Source: Pseudomonas sp. AB6
GTDB taxonomy: Bacteria > Pseudomonadota > Gammaproteobacteria > Pseudomonadales > Pseudomonadaceae
DNA: 64,000 nt
Direction of reading: 5' to 3'
Assembly (NCBI RefSeq): GCF_034314105.1
Contig: NZ_JAVIWJ010000001.1
Span: 4,921,567-4,985,566 of the forward strand
Below the pieces are notes generated by a model. The model had not been told where the DNA came from, ran no database searches, and saw nothing but the letters and a program-made list of their open reading frames with translations. Made by a program: the position numbers and the translations under genes. Shown here piece by piece: positions 1 through 8,967 of this stretch; within the stretch, counting starts at the first letter, position 1, and every line of letters starts with the position of its first letter.

Positions 1-2615
1 AGCTATTGATCGATGAGTCGCTGATTGGCTGGAAAGAGTATGAGATGGAAGTCGTCCGCGACAAAAAGGACAACTGCATCATCGTCTGCTCCATCGAAAA
101 CTTTGACCCGATGGGTGTCCACACTGGCGACTCGATTACCGTTGCGCCAGCGCAAACGCTGACCGACAAGGAATACCAGATCATGCGTAACGCCTCGTTG
201 GCGGTATTGCGTGAGATCGGCGTTGAAACCGGGGGCTCTAACGTCCAGTTCGGCATCTGCCCGGACACCGGTCGTATGGTAGTGATCGAAATGAACCCGC
301 GGGTTTCTCGCTCCTCGGCGTTGGCTTCAAAAGCCACCGGCTTCCCGATTGCTCGGGTCGCTGCCAAGCTGGCCATCGGCTACACCCTCGATGAATTGCA
401 GAACGAAATCACCGGCGGCAAAACCCCGGCATCGTTCGAGCCTTCTATCGATTACGTCGTTACCAAGCTACCGCGCTTCGCCTTCGAGAAATTCCCCAAA
501 GCCGACGCGCGCCTGACCACGCAAATGAAGTCAGTCGGCGAAGTCATGGCCATCGGCCGGACCTTCCAGGAATCCCTGCAGAAAGCCTTGCGCGGTCTGG
601 AAGTCGGCGTCTGCGGTCTTGATCCTAAGCTAGACCTGAGCAATCCAGAAAGTATGGCTGTGCTCAAGCGCGAACTGACTGTGCCCGGCGCTGAGCGCAT
701 CTGGTACGTGGCAGACGCGTTCCGTGCTGGCATGACGGTTGATCAGATCTACAGCATGAACATGATTGATCGCTGGTTCCTGGTGCAGATCGAAGATCTG
801 ATCAAAGAAGAAGCGAAGATCAAGACCTTGGGTCTGGCGACCATTGATCGCGACCTTATGTTCCGCCTCAAGCGCAAAGGCTTCTCTGACGGGCGCCTGG
901 CCACGCTGCTGGGTGTTACCGAGAAAAACCTGCGCCGTCATCGTCACAAGCTTGAGATCTTCCCGGTCTACAAGCGCGTTGATACGTGCGCGGCCGAGTT
1001 TGCAACAGATACTGCTTATCTTTACTCGACTTACGAGGAAGAGTGCGAAGCCAATCCATCGACCCGCGACAAGATTATGATTTTGGGCGGCGGTCCTAAC
1101 CGTATCGGCCAAGGTATCGAGTTCGACTACTGCTGCGTACACGCGGCACTGGCGCTGCGCGAAGACGGGTACGAGACCATTATGGTCAACTGCAACCCGG
1201 AAACCGTGTCCACTGACTTCGACACTTCCGATCGTTTGTACTTCGAGCCAGTTACCCTCGAAGACGTGCTGGAAATCGTCCGCGTCGAGAAGCCTAAAGG
1301 CGTCATCGTCCAGTACGGCGGCCAAACCCCATTGAAGCTGGCCCGTGCGTTGGAAGAAGCGGGCGTACCGATTATCGGTACCAGTCCTGACGCCATCGAC
1401 CGCGCAGAAGACCGTGAGCGCTTCCAGCAAATGGTCGAGCGCCTGAACCTTCGTCAGCCGCCGAACGCGACGGTGCGCAGCGAAGAAGAAGCGATTCGTG
1501 CCGCCGGCAAGATTGGTTACCCGCTCGTCGTGCGTCCGTCCTACGTATTGGGCGGCCGAGCAATGGAAATCGTCTACGAAGAAGACGAATTGAAACGTTA
1601 CCTTCGCGATGCAGTAAGCGTGTCCAACGACAGCCCTGTGCTGTTGGACCACTTCCTCAACTGCGCCATCGAAATGGATGTCGATGCAGTCTGCGACGGT
1701 ACTGACGTTGTCATTGGCGCAATCATGCAGCACATCGAACAGGCTGGTGTTCACTCCGGTGACTCTGCTTGCTCGCTGCCGCCTTACTCGCTGCCTGCGC
1801 ATATCCAGGACGAGATGCGTGAGCAGGTCAAGAAAATGGCCCTTGAGTTAGGGGTGGTCGGCTTGATGAACGTGCAGTTGGCGCTGCAAGGCGAAGACAT
1901 CTACGTGATCGAAGTCAACCCGCGCGCTTCGCGTACCGTGCCGTTCGTATCGAAATGCATTGGTGTTTCGCTAGCGATGATTGCTGCACGGGTTATGGCC
2001 GGCAAAACGCTGAAAGAAATTGGTTTCACCAAAGAAATCATTCCAAACTTTTATAGCGTAAAAGAAGCAGTCTTCCCTTTTGCCAAGTTCCCCGGCGTTG
2101 ACCCGATTCTCGGCCCAGAGATGAAGTCCACCGGAGAAGTGATGGGGGTAGGTGACACCTTCGGCGAAGCTTTTGCCAAAGCTCAAATGGGCGCTAGTGA
2201 AGTATTGCCGGTGGGCGGCACTGCTTTTATCAGCGTCCGCGACGACGACAAGCCTTTAGTTGCCGGCGTCGCCCGTGATCTCATCAGCCTGGGCTTCAAA
2301 ATTGTCGCGACCGCAGGCACGGCTAAAGTCATCGAAGCTGCAGGCTTGGAGGTGCGCCGTGTGAACAAGGTGACTGAAGGTCGCCCACACGTGGTCGATA
2401 TGATCAAAAATGACGAAGTCACGCTGATCATCAACACTACCGAGGGTCGTCAATCAATCGCTGATTCTTACTCCATTCGTCGAAATGCCTTGCAGCACAA
2501 GATTTACTGTACGACGACCATCGCTGCGGGCGAAGCTATCTGTGAAGCGCTCAAATTCGGTCCAGAGAAGACCGTGCGTCGCTTGCAGGATCTACATGCA
2601 GGATTGAACGTATGA
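1..2615 (+). CDS. carB: Carbamoyl-phosphate synthase large subunit, 5'-truncated by window edge
   Basis: CarB makes carbamoyl phosphate from bicarbonate, two ATP and ammonia supplied by CarA, for pyrimidine and arginine synthesis in the cytosol. About 870 residues are present; the family is about 1073, so roughly the first 200 lie outside the window. Visible in order are the end of the first ATP-grasp domain (VIEMNPRVSRSSALASKATG), the oligomerisation domain, the second ATP-grasp half (GGGPNRIGQGIEFDYCCVHA, then VIEVNPRASRT) and the C-terminal MGS-like allosteric domain (from about residue 735 of the fragment). The stop overlaps the greA start in an ATGA junction, so the two are probably co-transcribed and translationally coupled. 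Identification is secure; the missing 5' end is a window effect, not a mutation. Confidence 0.98.
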   Translation, partial: LLIDESLIGWKEYEMEVVRDKKDNCIIVCSIENFDPMGVHTGDSITVAPAQTLTDKEYQIMRNASLAVLREIGVETGGSNVQFGICPDTGRMVVIEMNPRVSRSSALASKATGFPIARVAAKLAIGYTLDELQNEITGGKTPASFEPSIDYVVTKLPRFAFEKFPKADARLTTQMKSVGEVMAIGRTFQESLQKALRGLEVGVCGLDPKLDLSNPESMAVLKRELTVPGAERIWYVADAFRAGMTVDQIYSMNMIDRWFLVQIEDLIKEEAKIKTLGLATIDRDLMFRLKRKGFSDGRLATLLGVTEKNLRRHRHKLEIFPVYKRVDTCAAEFATDTAYLYSTYEEECEANPSTRDKIMILGGGPNRIGQGIEFDYCCVHAALALREDGYETIMVNCNPETVSTDFDTSDRLYFEPVTLEDVLEIVRVEKPKGVIVQYGGQTPLKLARALEEAGVPIIGTSPDAIDRAEDRERFQQMVERLNLRQPPNATVRSEEEAIRAAGKIGYPLVVRPSYVLGGRAMEIVYEEDELKRYLRDAVSVSNDSPVLLDHFLNCAIEMDVDAVCDGTDVVIGAIMQHIEQAGVHSGDSACSLPPYSLPAHIQDEMREQVKKMALELGVVGLMNVQLALQGEDIYVIEVNPRASRTVPFVSKCIGVSLAMIAARVMAGKTLKEIGFTKEIIPNFYSVKEAVFPFAKFPGVDPILGPEMKSTGEVMGVGDTFGEAFAKAQMGASEVLPVGGTAFISVRDDDKPLVAGVARDLISLGFKIVATAGTAKVIEAAGLEVRRVNKVTEGRPHVVDMIKNDEVTLIINTTEGRQSIADSYSIRRNALQHKIYCTTTIAAGEAICEALKFGPEKTVRRLQDLHAGLNV

Positions 2616-3088
2616 CTAAGTACCCAATGACTGTCGAGGGCGCCCGCGCCCTCGAAGAAGAGTTGCATCACCTGACCAAGGTAGTTCGCCCCAAGCTTAG
2701 CCAAGACATCGGCACTGCACGTGAGCTGGGTGATCTCAAGGAAAATGCTGAGTACCACGCCGCTCGGGAGCAACAAGGCATGGTTGAAGCGCGTGTTCGT
2801 GATATCGAAGGACGCCTGCAGAACGCAGTCGTCATTGATGTGAAAACCATTGCCCATACCGGCAAGGTGATCTTCGGCACCACAGTAGAGATTGCAAACG
2901 TAGAAACCGATGAGCGTGTGCGCTATCAAATCGTCGGTGAAGACGAAGCGGATATCAAACAGGGCAAGCTGTCGGTTGGCTCACCTATCGCTCGCGCCTT
3001 GATTGCCAAGGAAGAGGGTGATGTAGTCATCGTCAAGACGCCAGGTGGCGTAATCGAGTACGAGATTGTCGAAGTTAGCCACCTTTAA
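2612..3088 (+). CDS. greA: Transcription elongation factor GreA
   Basis: GreA binds the secondary channel of RNA polymerase and stimulates cleavage of backtracked transcripts. The 158-residue length is standard. Residues 1-75 are the N-terminal coiled-coil finger, with the acidic tip DLKENAEYHAA that reaches the catalytic site. Residues 80-158 are the FKBP-like C-terminal domain, ending in a VVKTPGGVIEYEIVEV-type strand. It starts four bases inside carB (ATGA), and a small membrane-protein ORF overlaps its 3' end. The carB-greA order is common in Pseudomonas. Confidence 0.97.
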   Translation: MTKYPMTVEGARALEEELHHLTKVVRPKLSQDIGTARELGDLKENAEYHAAREQQGMVEARVRDIEGRLQNAVVIDVKTIAHTGKVIFGTTVEIANVETDERVRYQIVGEDEADIKQGKLSVGSPIARALIAKEEGDVVIVKTPGGVIEYEIVEVSHL

Positions 3089-3521
3089 CCAAGGTCGCCC
3101 ACTTTGTGCGGGGGCGATCATCTGGCAAGTCACTCAAACACTTTGGGTGGGCGGGCTGGTACTACTGCATCTAGCGATGTTGACAGTGCTTGACCAGACA
3201 GGCCTTGCACCGTTGCTGATTGATGAGGTTGCGAATCTTTCGGGCACGTTGCTGGTAGGATTTGCGGCTTTCTGTGTGGCATTGCAGATGGTTGTGCTGG
3301 TGCAGGCCGAGCGCTTCTCGAGTCTCTGGCTTGATGCGCGTGGGCAATTGCTGATGATTGCGACGTTGGCTTCAGCGAGCCATTACGTGCTGTATAGATG
3401 GTTGCCAGACGCTGTGCGTTGGCAATTGGTGAGTTATCTGGTGTTAGCATTATCCGGTTTGCTGCTGGTCATTCAGCCAGTGCCGGGTGGAAACGGCAGG
3501 GCGTGCGATGCACGCCCTTGA
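3066..3521 (+). CDS. Small integral membrane protein downstream of greA (DUF4149-like, tentative)
   Basis: This is a 151-residue hydrophobic protein with about four predicted membrane segments. They lie near residues 17-38 (containing WVGGLVLLHLAML), 58-80, 93-109 and 120-140. The only start upstream of the first segment is TTG at 3066, which overlaps greA by 23 bases; the next methionine is inside the first segment, so the start is uncertain. The arrangement of four helices with an N-terminal W-x-G-G resembles DUF4149/TMEM205-type proteins, but this is a resemblance only. The C-terminal tail (VPGGNGRACDARP) is polar. Function is unknown. It probably belongs to the carB-greA transcript and converges on yhbY seven bases away. 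Confidence 0.7.
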   Translation: MSKLATFNQGRPLCAGAIIWQVTQTLWVGGLVLLHLAMLTVLDQTGLAPLLIDEVANLSGTLLVGFAAFCVALQMVVLVQAERFSSLWLDARGQLLMIATLASASHYVLYRWLPDAVRWQLVSYLVLALSGLLLVIQPVPGGNGRACDARP

Positions 3522-3527
3522 CCGCTG

Positions 3528-3836
3528 TTATACAGCGCGATGTACGTTGGACAGTAACTTGTTTACTTTGGCGTTTTTGCGGTAAATCAGCGCCATTTTG
3601 CCAATGACTTGCACTAAATCCGCTTTGCCGACTTTGCATAACTCTGCAATGAGCGCCAAGCGACTTTCGCGGTCGAGGATGTTGAGCTTGATTTTAATCA
3701 GCTCGTGATCGCCCAGTGCGCGTTCAAGTTCGGCTGCAACACCTTCAGTCAAACCATTGTCAGCCACAGTCAATACCGGTTTCAGATGGTGACCAATAGA
3801 TTTGTACTGTTTCTTCTGCTCTTGAGTGAGCGGCAT
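3528..3836 (-). CDS. yhbY: CRM-domain ribosome-associated RNA-binding protein YhbY
   Basis: This is a 102-residue single CRM domain protein. The family associates with pre-50S ribosomal particles. Visible family signatures are the N-terminal LTQEQKKQYKSIGHHLKPVL stretch, the central KIKLNILDRESR strand and the GKADLVQVIGKMALIYRK segment close to the conserved G-x-x-G/alpha-beta core. It is transcribed divergently from rlmE, with about 100 bases between the two starts, and converges on the greA-linked membrane protein gene. The yhbY/rlmE/ftsH neighbourhood is conserved in gamma-proteobacteria and fits a role in 50S assembly. Confidence 0.95.
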   Translation of the reverse strand: MPLTQEQKKQYKSIGHHLKPVLTVADNGLTEGVAAELERALGDHELIKIKLNILDRESRLALIAELCKVGKADLVQVIGKMALIYRKNAKVNKLLSNVHRAV

Positions 3837-3940
3837 AATCTGACCCCTGCGTCTGATCTTGTAAAAAGCGGCGGCCAGTTTACCCGAGCGAGTCCGGGAC
3901 CGCCCAGTTAATCACGACTCGTTTATTTTTGAGGTGGCCC

Positions 3941-4591
3941 GTGGCCCGTTCCAAAACAAGCCATAACTGGCTGAAAGAACATTTCGATGACCATTACGTC
4001 AAAATGGCGCAAAAAGATGGGTACCGTTCGCGGGCAAGCTATAAGCTGCTGGAGATCCAGGAGAAGGATCGACTGATCCGGCCCGGCATGACCGTCATTG
4101 ACCTTGGTGCAGCGCCTGGCGGATGGTCGCAAGTCACCAGTCGTCTGATCGGCGGCCAGGGTCGTTTGATCGCGTCGGACATTCTTGAGATGGACAGCAT
4201 CCCGGATGTGACCTTTATTCTAGGTGACTTCACCGAAGACGCAGTGCTAGCCCAAATTCTCGAAGCGGTCGGTAATACACAAGTAGACCTTGTGATTTCA
4301 GATATGGCCCCCAATATGAGTGGACTGGCTGCTGTTGACATGCCGCGCGCTATGTTCCTTTGTGAATTGGCGCTCGATTTGGCCGGGCGGGTACTGCGTC
4401 CTGGTGGCGATTTTCTGGTCAAGGTTTTCCAGGGCGACGGTTTCGACGTGTTCCATAAGTCGGTTCGTCAGGTGTTTGACAAGGTCCAGATGCGCAAGCC
4501 TGCGGCTTCCCGCGATCGGTCCCGCGAGCAGTATTTGTTGGGTCGTGGATTTCGCGGCATAAAAGGAGCTGAAAGTGTTGAGCGGCTTTGA
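3941..4591 (+). CDS. rlmE: 23S rRNA (uridine-2552-2'-O) methyltransferase RlmE (FtsJ/RrmJ)
   Basis: RlmE methylates the 2'-OH of U2552 in the A loop of 23S rRNA using SAM, late in 50S assembly. The GTG at 3941 is preferred: it follows the purine-rich GAGGTGG at 3931-3937 and gives a protein of 216 residues starting MARSKTSHNWLKEH, close to the E. coli length of 209. A TTG at 3929 would add four residues. The SAM motif I reads VIDLGAAPGGWSQV, and the catalytic K-D-K-E set is represented by YRSRASYKL, DMAPNMSG, LVKVFQGDGF and the later acidic residue. ftsH follows about 180 bases downstream, as in E. coli. Confidence 0.96.
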   Translation: MARSKTSHNWLKEHFDDHYVKMAQKDGYRSRASYKLLEIQEKDRLIRPGMTVIDLGAAPGGWSQVTSRLIGGQGRLIASDILEMDSIPDVTFILGDFTEDAVLAQILEAVGNTQVDLVISDMAPNMSGLAAVDMPRAMFLCELALDLAGRVLRPGGDFLVKVFQGDGFDVFHKSVRQVFDKVQMRKPAASRDRSREQYLLGRGFRGIKGAESVERL

Positions 4592-4773
4592 CGTAGAGGC
4601 GATAGCTTTTATTTAATAGCCTGCAAGCTAAGCATAAACGAATATTGTGTAGTCAAAGTTTCACAAAGGGTTACAGACGGCGCCTGCAACACCCGCAGGT
4701 AATGTAGTAAGTTAGGCCGGTGAAATCATGCGAGGCACGCTCCTGCGTGGGGCTTGCTTCAGAGGGTAGCTAA

Positions 4774-6687
4774 TTGAACGATATGGCAAAGAATCTGATC
4801 CTGTGGTTGATCATCGCTGCTGTCCTCGTGACGGTCATGAACAACTTCTCTAGTCCAAACGAGCCGCAAACCCTCAATTATTCTGAGTTCATCCAGCAAG
4901 TTAAGGATGGCAAGGTCGAGAAGGTTGCTGTAGACGGTTATGTCATCACGGGTAAACATACCGATGGCGATACTTTCAAGACCATTCGTCCTGCTATTGC
5001 GGACAATGGCCTTATCGGTGACTTGGTTGATAACCATGTAGTTGTCGAAGGCAAACAGCCAGAACAGCAGAGCATTTGGACCCAGCTGTTGGTAGCGAGC
5101 TTCCCGATCCTGGTGATCATCGCCGTTTTCATGTTTTTTATGCGGCAGATGCAGGGCGGTGCTGGTGGTAAAGGCGGCCCTATGAGCTTCGGTAAAAGCA
5201 AGGCACGTCTGCTTTCTGAAGATCAAGTCAAAACCACCTTGGGCGATGTCGCAGGTTGCGATGAAGCCAAAGAAGAAGTGGGCGAATTGGTAGAGTTCCT
5301 TCGTGATCCGGGCAAATTTCAGCGTCTGGGCGGTCGAATTCCACGTGGCGTATTGATGGTTGGACCTCCAGGCACTGGTAAAACTTTGCTGGCTAAGGCC
5401 ATTGCTGGTGAAGCCAAAGTGCCGTTCTTCACTATCTCCGGTTCTGACTTTGTTGAAATGTTCGTGGGTGTTGGCGCAAGTCGCGTCCGTGACATGTTTG
5501 AACAGGCCAAGAAACATGCACCTTGCATCATCTTTATCGATGAAATCGACGCAGTCGGTCGGCATCGTGGTGCGGGTATGGGCGGCGGTCACGATGAGCG
5601 CGAACAAACGCTTAACCAGTTGCTGGTTGAAATGGATGGCTTTGAAGTGAATGACGGCATCATCGTCATTGCCGCTACTAACCGTCCAGACGTGCTCGAC
5701 CCGGCTTTGCTGCGTCCGGGCCGCTTCGACCGTCAGGTTGTGGTAGGACTACCGGATATTCGTGGTCGCGAACAAATTCTTAAAGTCCATATGCGTAAAG
5801 TGCCGATGGGCGAGGACGTTAACCCAGGCGTTATCGCCCGTGGTACGCCAGGCTTCTCCGGTGCGGACTTGGCCAACTTGGTCAATGAAGCGTCTCTGTT
5901 TGCTGCTCGCACCGGCAAGCGCATCGTTGAGATGAAAGAGTTCGAACTTGCCAAAGATAAAATCATGATGGGCGCTGAGCGCAAGTCTATGGTTATGTCC
6001 GAGAAAGAAAAGCGTAATACGGCCTATCATGAGGCCGGTCACGCTATTGTCGGTCGAGTGGTGCCTGAGCATGACCCGGTCTATAAAGTCTCGATCATCC
6101 CTCGCGGCCGGGCTTTAGGCGTTACGATGTTTTTGCCAGAGGAAGATCGCTACAGCCTGTCAAAGCGCGCGCTGATCAGCCAGATTTGTTCGCTGTATGG
6201 TGGGCGTATTGCCGAAGAGATGACGTTGGGCTTTGACGGCGTTACCACTGGTGCGTCCAACGACATTATGCGAGCCAGTCAAATCGCTCGGAATATGGTC
6301 ACCAAATGGGGCCTATCCGAGAAGCTAGGTCCGCTCATGTATGCCGAAGATGAAAACGAAATGTACCTGGGTCGCGGCGGTGGCGGTCAGGGCTCAAGCG
6401 TTTCAGCAGAAACGGCGAGACTTATCGATTCTGAAGTGCGCAGTATCATTGATCAGTGCTACGGTTCGGCCAAGCAAATTCTGACCGAGCACCGTGACAA
6501 GCTGGACGCGATGGCTGATGCTTTAATGAAGTATGAAACCATCGATGCAGAGCAAATCGATGACATCATGGCAGGTCGTGCCCCCCGTGAGCCTCGAGAT
6601 TGGGGTCAAGGAGGCTCGGGTACTCCGGTAGTTCCGTTGGACACACGTCCAGAAGCGCCTATCGGCGGTCCTGCTGCTGAAATCTAG
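4774..6687 (+). CDS. ftsH: ATP-dependent zinc metalloprotease FtsH
   Basis: FtsH is a membrane-anchored AAA+ protease that degrades misfolded membrane proteins and unstable regulators. Two N-terminal membrane segments (about 5-20 and 107-125) flank a periplasmic domain. The AAA module has Walker A GPPGTGKT at 197-204 and Walker B IIFIDEIDA. The zinc protease site is H419-E-A-G-H423 with a downstream Asp ligand. The protein is 637 residues from TTG 4774. AGAGGG at 4761-4766 is well spaced for this TTG but too far from the alternative ATG at 4783, so a rare TTG start is likely. The C-terminal tail is Gly/Pro-rich. folP starts 8 bases after the stop. Confidence 0.97.
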   Translation: MNDMAKNLILWLIIAAVLVTVMNNFSSPNEPQTLNYSEFIQQVKDGKVEKVAVDGYVITGKHTDGDTFKTIRPAIADNGLIGDLVDNHVVVEGKQPEQQSIWTQLLVASFPILVIIAVFMFFMRQMQGGAGGKGGPMSFGKSKARLLSEDQVKTTLGDVAGCDEAKEEVGELVEFLRDPGKFQRLGGRIPRGVLMVGPPGTGKTLLAKAIAGEAKVPFFTISGSDFVEMFVGVGASRVRDMFEQAKKHAPCIIFIDEIDAVGRHRGAGMGGGHDEREQTLNQLLVEMDGFEVNDGIIVIAATNRPDVLDPALLRPGRFDRQVVVGLPDIRGREQILKVHMRKVPMGEDVNPGVIARGTPGFSGADLANLVNEASLFAARTGKRIVEMKEFELAKDKIMMGAERKSMVMSEKEKRNTAYHEAGHAIVGRVVPEHDPVYKVSIIPRGRALGVTMFLPEEDRYSLSKRALISQICSLYGGRIAEEMTLGFDGVTTGASNDIMRASQIARNMVTKWGLSEKLGPLMYAEDENEMYLGRGGGGQGSSVSAETARLIDSEVRSIIDQCYGSAKQILTEHRDKLDAMADALMKYETIDAEQIDDIMAGRAPREPRDWGQGGSGTPVVPLDTRPEAPIGGPAAEI

Positions 6688-6695
6688 GGTCTGAC

Positions 6696-7547
6696 ATGAC
6701 TTCTGCGCTGTACCCAACCCGGTTGCCTTGCGGCAACCGGGTTCTTGATTTAGCCCGTACGCATGTTATGGGTATCTTGAACGTCACTCCTGATTCCTTC
6801 TCCGACGGTGGTCGTTTCAGCGGTCGCGACGCTGCCTTACGCCACGCTCAGGCAATGGTAGCAGCGGGTGCAACGCTGATCGATGTGGGGGGCGAGTCTA
6901 CCCGGCCGGGAGCGCGAATGGTCTCCCCACTGGAAGAGCTTGAACGCATTGGGCCCGTAGTTGAGGTTATAAGCCGTGAGCTAGATGTGATCATCTCGGT
7001 GGATACGTCGACCCCTGCGGTAATCAGAGAGGCGGCGCGCCTTGGTGCCGGGCTTATCAATGATGTGCGCTCATTGCGCCGTGACGGTGCCTTGGATGCT
7101 GCCGCAGCTACTGGTTTGCCAGTGTGTCTGATGCATATGCGCGGCGAGCCCGAGAATATGCAGAATGACCCGCAGTATCAGAACTTGATGGCTGAGGTGC
7201 GCGCATTTCTTGTTGAGCGCATGGACCAATGCGCAAAGGTTGGAATTCCTAATGAGAGAATCATTCTCGATCCCGGATTCGGATTCGCTAAAAACCTCCA
7301 GCACAACCTTAGCCTGTTCAAGCATATGGAAGATTTACATGAACTTGGCAGGCCGCTGTTGGTGGGCGTATCGCGCAAGAGCATGATTGGACAAGTCCTG
7401 GGGCGTCCTGTGGCAGAACGGCTCTCTGGTGGCTTGGCTCTGGCAGTCATGGCCATGATCAAGGGTGCACGTATTTTGCGTGTACACGATGTTGCCGAAA
7501 CTATCGACGTAGTGCGCATGATTGCTGCTGTCGAGTTGGCTGAATAA
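6696..7547 (+). CDS. folP: Dihydropteroate synthase
   Basis: FolP condenses p-aminobenzoate with 6-hydroxymethyl-dihydropterin pyrophosphate to give dihydropteroate in folate synthesis; it is the sulfonamide target. The protein has 283 residues forming a TIM barrel. Signature loops are MGILNVTPDSFSDGGR (about 24-39), GGESTRPGA and, near the C-terminus, SRKSMIG. It lies between ftsH and glmM as in E. coli. A perfect 12-bp hairpin occupies codons 7-16 (see separate feature), so the start of this gene doubles as an RNA structure. The predicted enzyme looks intact. Confidence 0.96.
   Translation: MTSALYPTRLPCGNRVLDLARTHVMGILNVTPDSFSDGGRFSGRDAALRHAQAMVAAGATLIDVGGESTRPGARMVSPLEELERIGPVVEVISRELDVIISVDTSTPAVIREAARLGAGLINDVRSLRRDGALDAAAATGLPVCLMHMRGEPENMQNDPQYQNLMAEVRAFLVERMDQCAKVGIPNERIILDPGFGFAKNLQHNLSLFKHMEDLHELGRPLLVGVSRKSMIGQVLGRPVAERLSGGLALAVMAMIKGARILRVHDVAETIDVVRMIAAVELAE
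6716..6743 (+). promoter_or_regulatory. Perfect 12-bp hairpin inside the 5' coding region of folP
   Basis: Arms 6716-6727 (AACCCGGTTGCC) and 6732-6743 (GGCAACCGGGTT) are exact complements around a TTGC loop. It begins 20 bases after the folP ATG and 29 bases after the ftsH stop. The sequence following it (CTTGATTT) is not a proper U-tract, so a full terminator is doubtful. It could act as an mRNA 3'-end stabiliser for ftsH, an attenuator or a brake on folP translation. Confidence 0.6.
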
Positions 7548-7563
7548 GAATGACGGAGCATAT

Positions 7564-8901
7564 ATGACTAGAAAATACTTTGGCACCGACGGTATTCGTG
7601 GTCGGGTGGGTCAGTTTCCTATCACCCCCGAGTTCATGCTTAAGCTCGGCTGGGCTGTTGGGATCGCATTTCGCCGATTGGGTGCTTGCAAGGTTCTCGT
7701 GGGCAAAGATACGCGGATCTCGGGCTATATGTTCGAATCAGCGCTGGAAGCCGGTCTTTCTGCAGCGGGCGCGGATGTGATGTTGTTGGGGCCGATGCCA
7801 ACGCCAGCAATTGCCTACCTGACTCGAACTTTCCACGCTGAAGCTGGCATCGTGATCAGTGCATCGCATAATCCTCATCATGACAACGGAATCAAATTCT
7901 TCTCTGGCTTGGGCACCAAGCTTGCGGATGAAGTGGAAATGATGATCGAAGAGTTGCTCGACACACCAATGACGGTCGTGGAGTCCGACAAGCTTGGTAA
8001 GGTGTCACGCATCAACGACGCCGCTGGTCGTTATATCGAATTTTGCAAAAGCAGTGTCCCGACCAGTACCGATTTTGCAGGCCTGAAGTTGGTAATCGAT
8101 TGCGCGCATGGCGCTACCTACAAAGTTGCCCCCAACGTTTTTCGTGAGTTAGGCGCTCAAGTCACTGTACTGTCTGCGCAGCCTAATGGGCTGAACATAA
8201 ATGATAATTGTGGTTCGACCCATATGGGTAACTTGCAGGCTGCGGTGCTAGCTGAGCAGGCCGACCTCGGTATTGGCTTCGATGGCGACGGCGATCGAGT
8301 TTTGATGGTTGATCACACTGGTGCGCTTGTCGAAGGCGACGACCTGTTGTTCATTATTGCTCGTGATTTGCAAGAGCGGGGCAAGCTGCAAGGTGGTGTG
8401 GTCGGCACATTGATGACCAATCTGGGTGTTGAACTTGCTTTTGCTGAGCTTAATATCCCGTTTGTGCGCGCCCGCGTCGGTGACCGCTATGTCACTGCTG
8501 AAATTCTTGAGCGTAACTGGCAGCTTGGTGGTGAGAATTCAGGTCATATTGTTTGCTTTCAGCACACGACAACGGGCGATGCGATCATTGCTGCGCTGCA
8601 AGTGATATTAGCTTTACGTCGTCGAGGTGAAACTCTGGCGTTGGCGCGTCAATCGTTGCGCAAGTGTCCCCAAGTGCTAGTTAACGTACGCTATGCGGGG
8701 GATATCAACCCTGTCGAGCACCCTGCCGTCAAGGAAGCCTGTGAGCGTGTCACCGTTGCCATGGGCGGTCGCGGCCGTGTGCTATTGCGCAAGTCTGGCA
8801 CCGAGCCGCTAGTGCGCGTAATGGTCGAAGGCGACGACGAGGTTATGGTTCGTGCTTACGCGGATGACCTGGCAAAACTGGTTACTGAGGTTTGCGCCTG
8901 A
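7564..8901 (+). CDS. glmM: Phosphoglucosamine mutase
   Basis: GlmM converts glucosamine-6-phosphate to glucosamine-1-phosphate for UDP-GlcNAc, the precursor of peptidoglycan and LPS. The ATG at 7564 (MTRKYFGTDGIRG) is chosen over an in-frame TTG 42 bases upstream. It follows a GGAG sequence and gives 445 residues, exactly the E. coli length. The phosphoserine loop is SASHNP with the catalytic Ser at 101. The metal loop is DGDGDR, and the phosphate-binding loop RKSGTEPLVRVM is near the C-terminus. It lies 16 bases after folP, in the same presumed operon. Confidence 0.97.
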   Translation: MTRKYFGTDGIRGRVGQFPITPEFMLKLGWAVGIAFRRLGACKVLVGKDTRISGYMFESALEAGLSAAGADVMLLGPMPTPAIAYLTRTFHAEAGIVISASHNPHHDNGIKFFSGLGTKLADEVEMMIEELLDTPMTVVESDKLGKVSRINDAAGRYIEFCKSSVPTSTDFAGLKLVIDCAHGATYKVAPNVFRELGAQVTVLSAQPNGLNINDNCGSTHMGNLQAAVLAEQADLGIGFDGDGDRVLMVDHTGALVEGDDLLFIIARDLQERGKLQGGVVGTLMTNLGVELAFAELNIPFVRARVGDRYVTAEILERNWQLGGENSGHIVCFQHTTTGDAIIAALQVILALRRRGETLALARQSLRKCPQVLVNVRYAGDINPVEHPAVKEACERVTVAMGGRGRVLLRKSGTEPLVRVMVEGDDEVMVRAYADDLAKLVTEVCA

Positions 8902-8967
8902 TTTCGGCTTGCCAGTGTTGATGCGGTTGGGTAACATCTGCGCCCACTTTGACCGACGAGGTATAGC

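Noticed and set aside
630..1802. 390-codon open frame antisense to carB
   Set aside because: It lies wholly opposite a highly conserved enzyme; long antisense frames are expected from Pseudomonas codon bias. The translation has no recognisable domain.
4732..4748. GGCACGCTCCTGC upstream of ftsH as a sigma-54 promoter
   Set aside because: The GG to GC spacing is nine, not ten, and ftsH is not expected to be RpoN-dependent.
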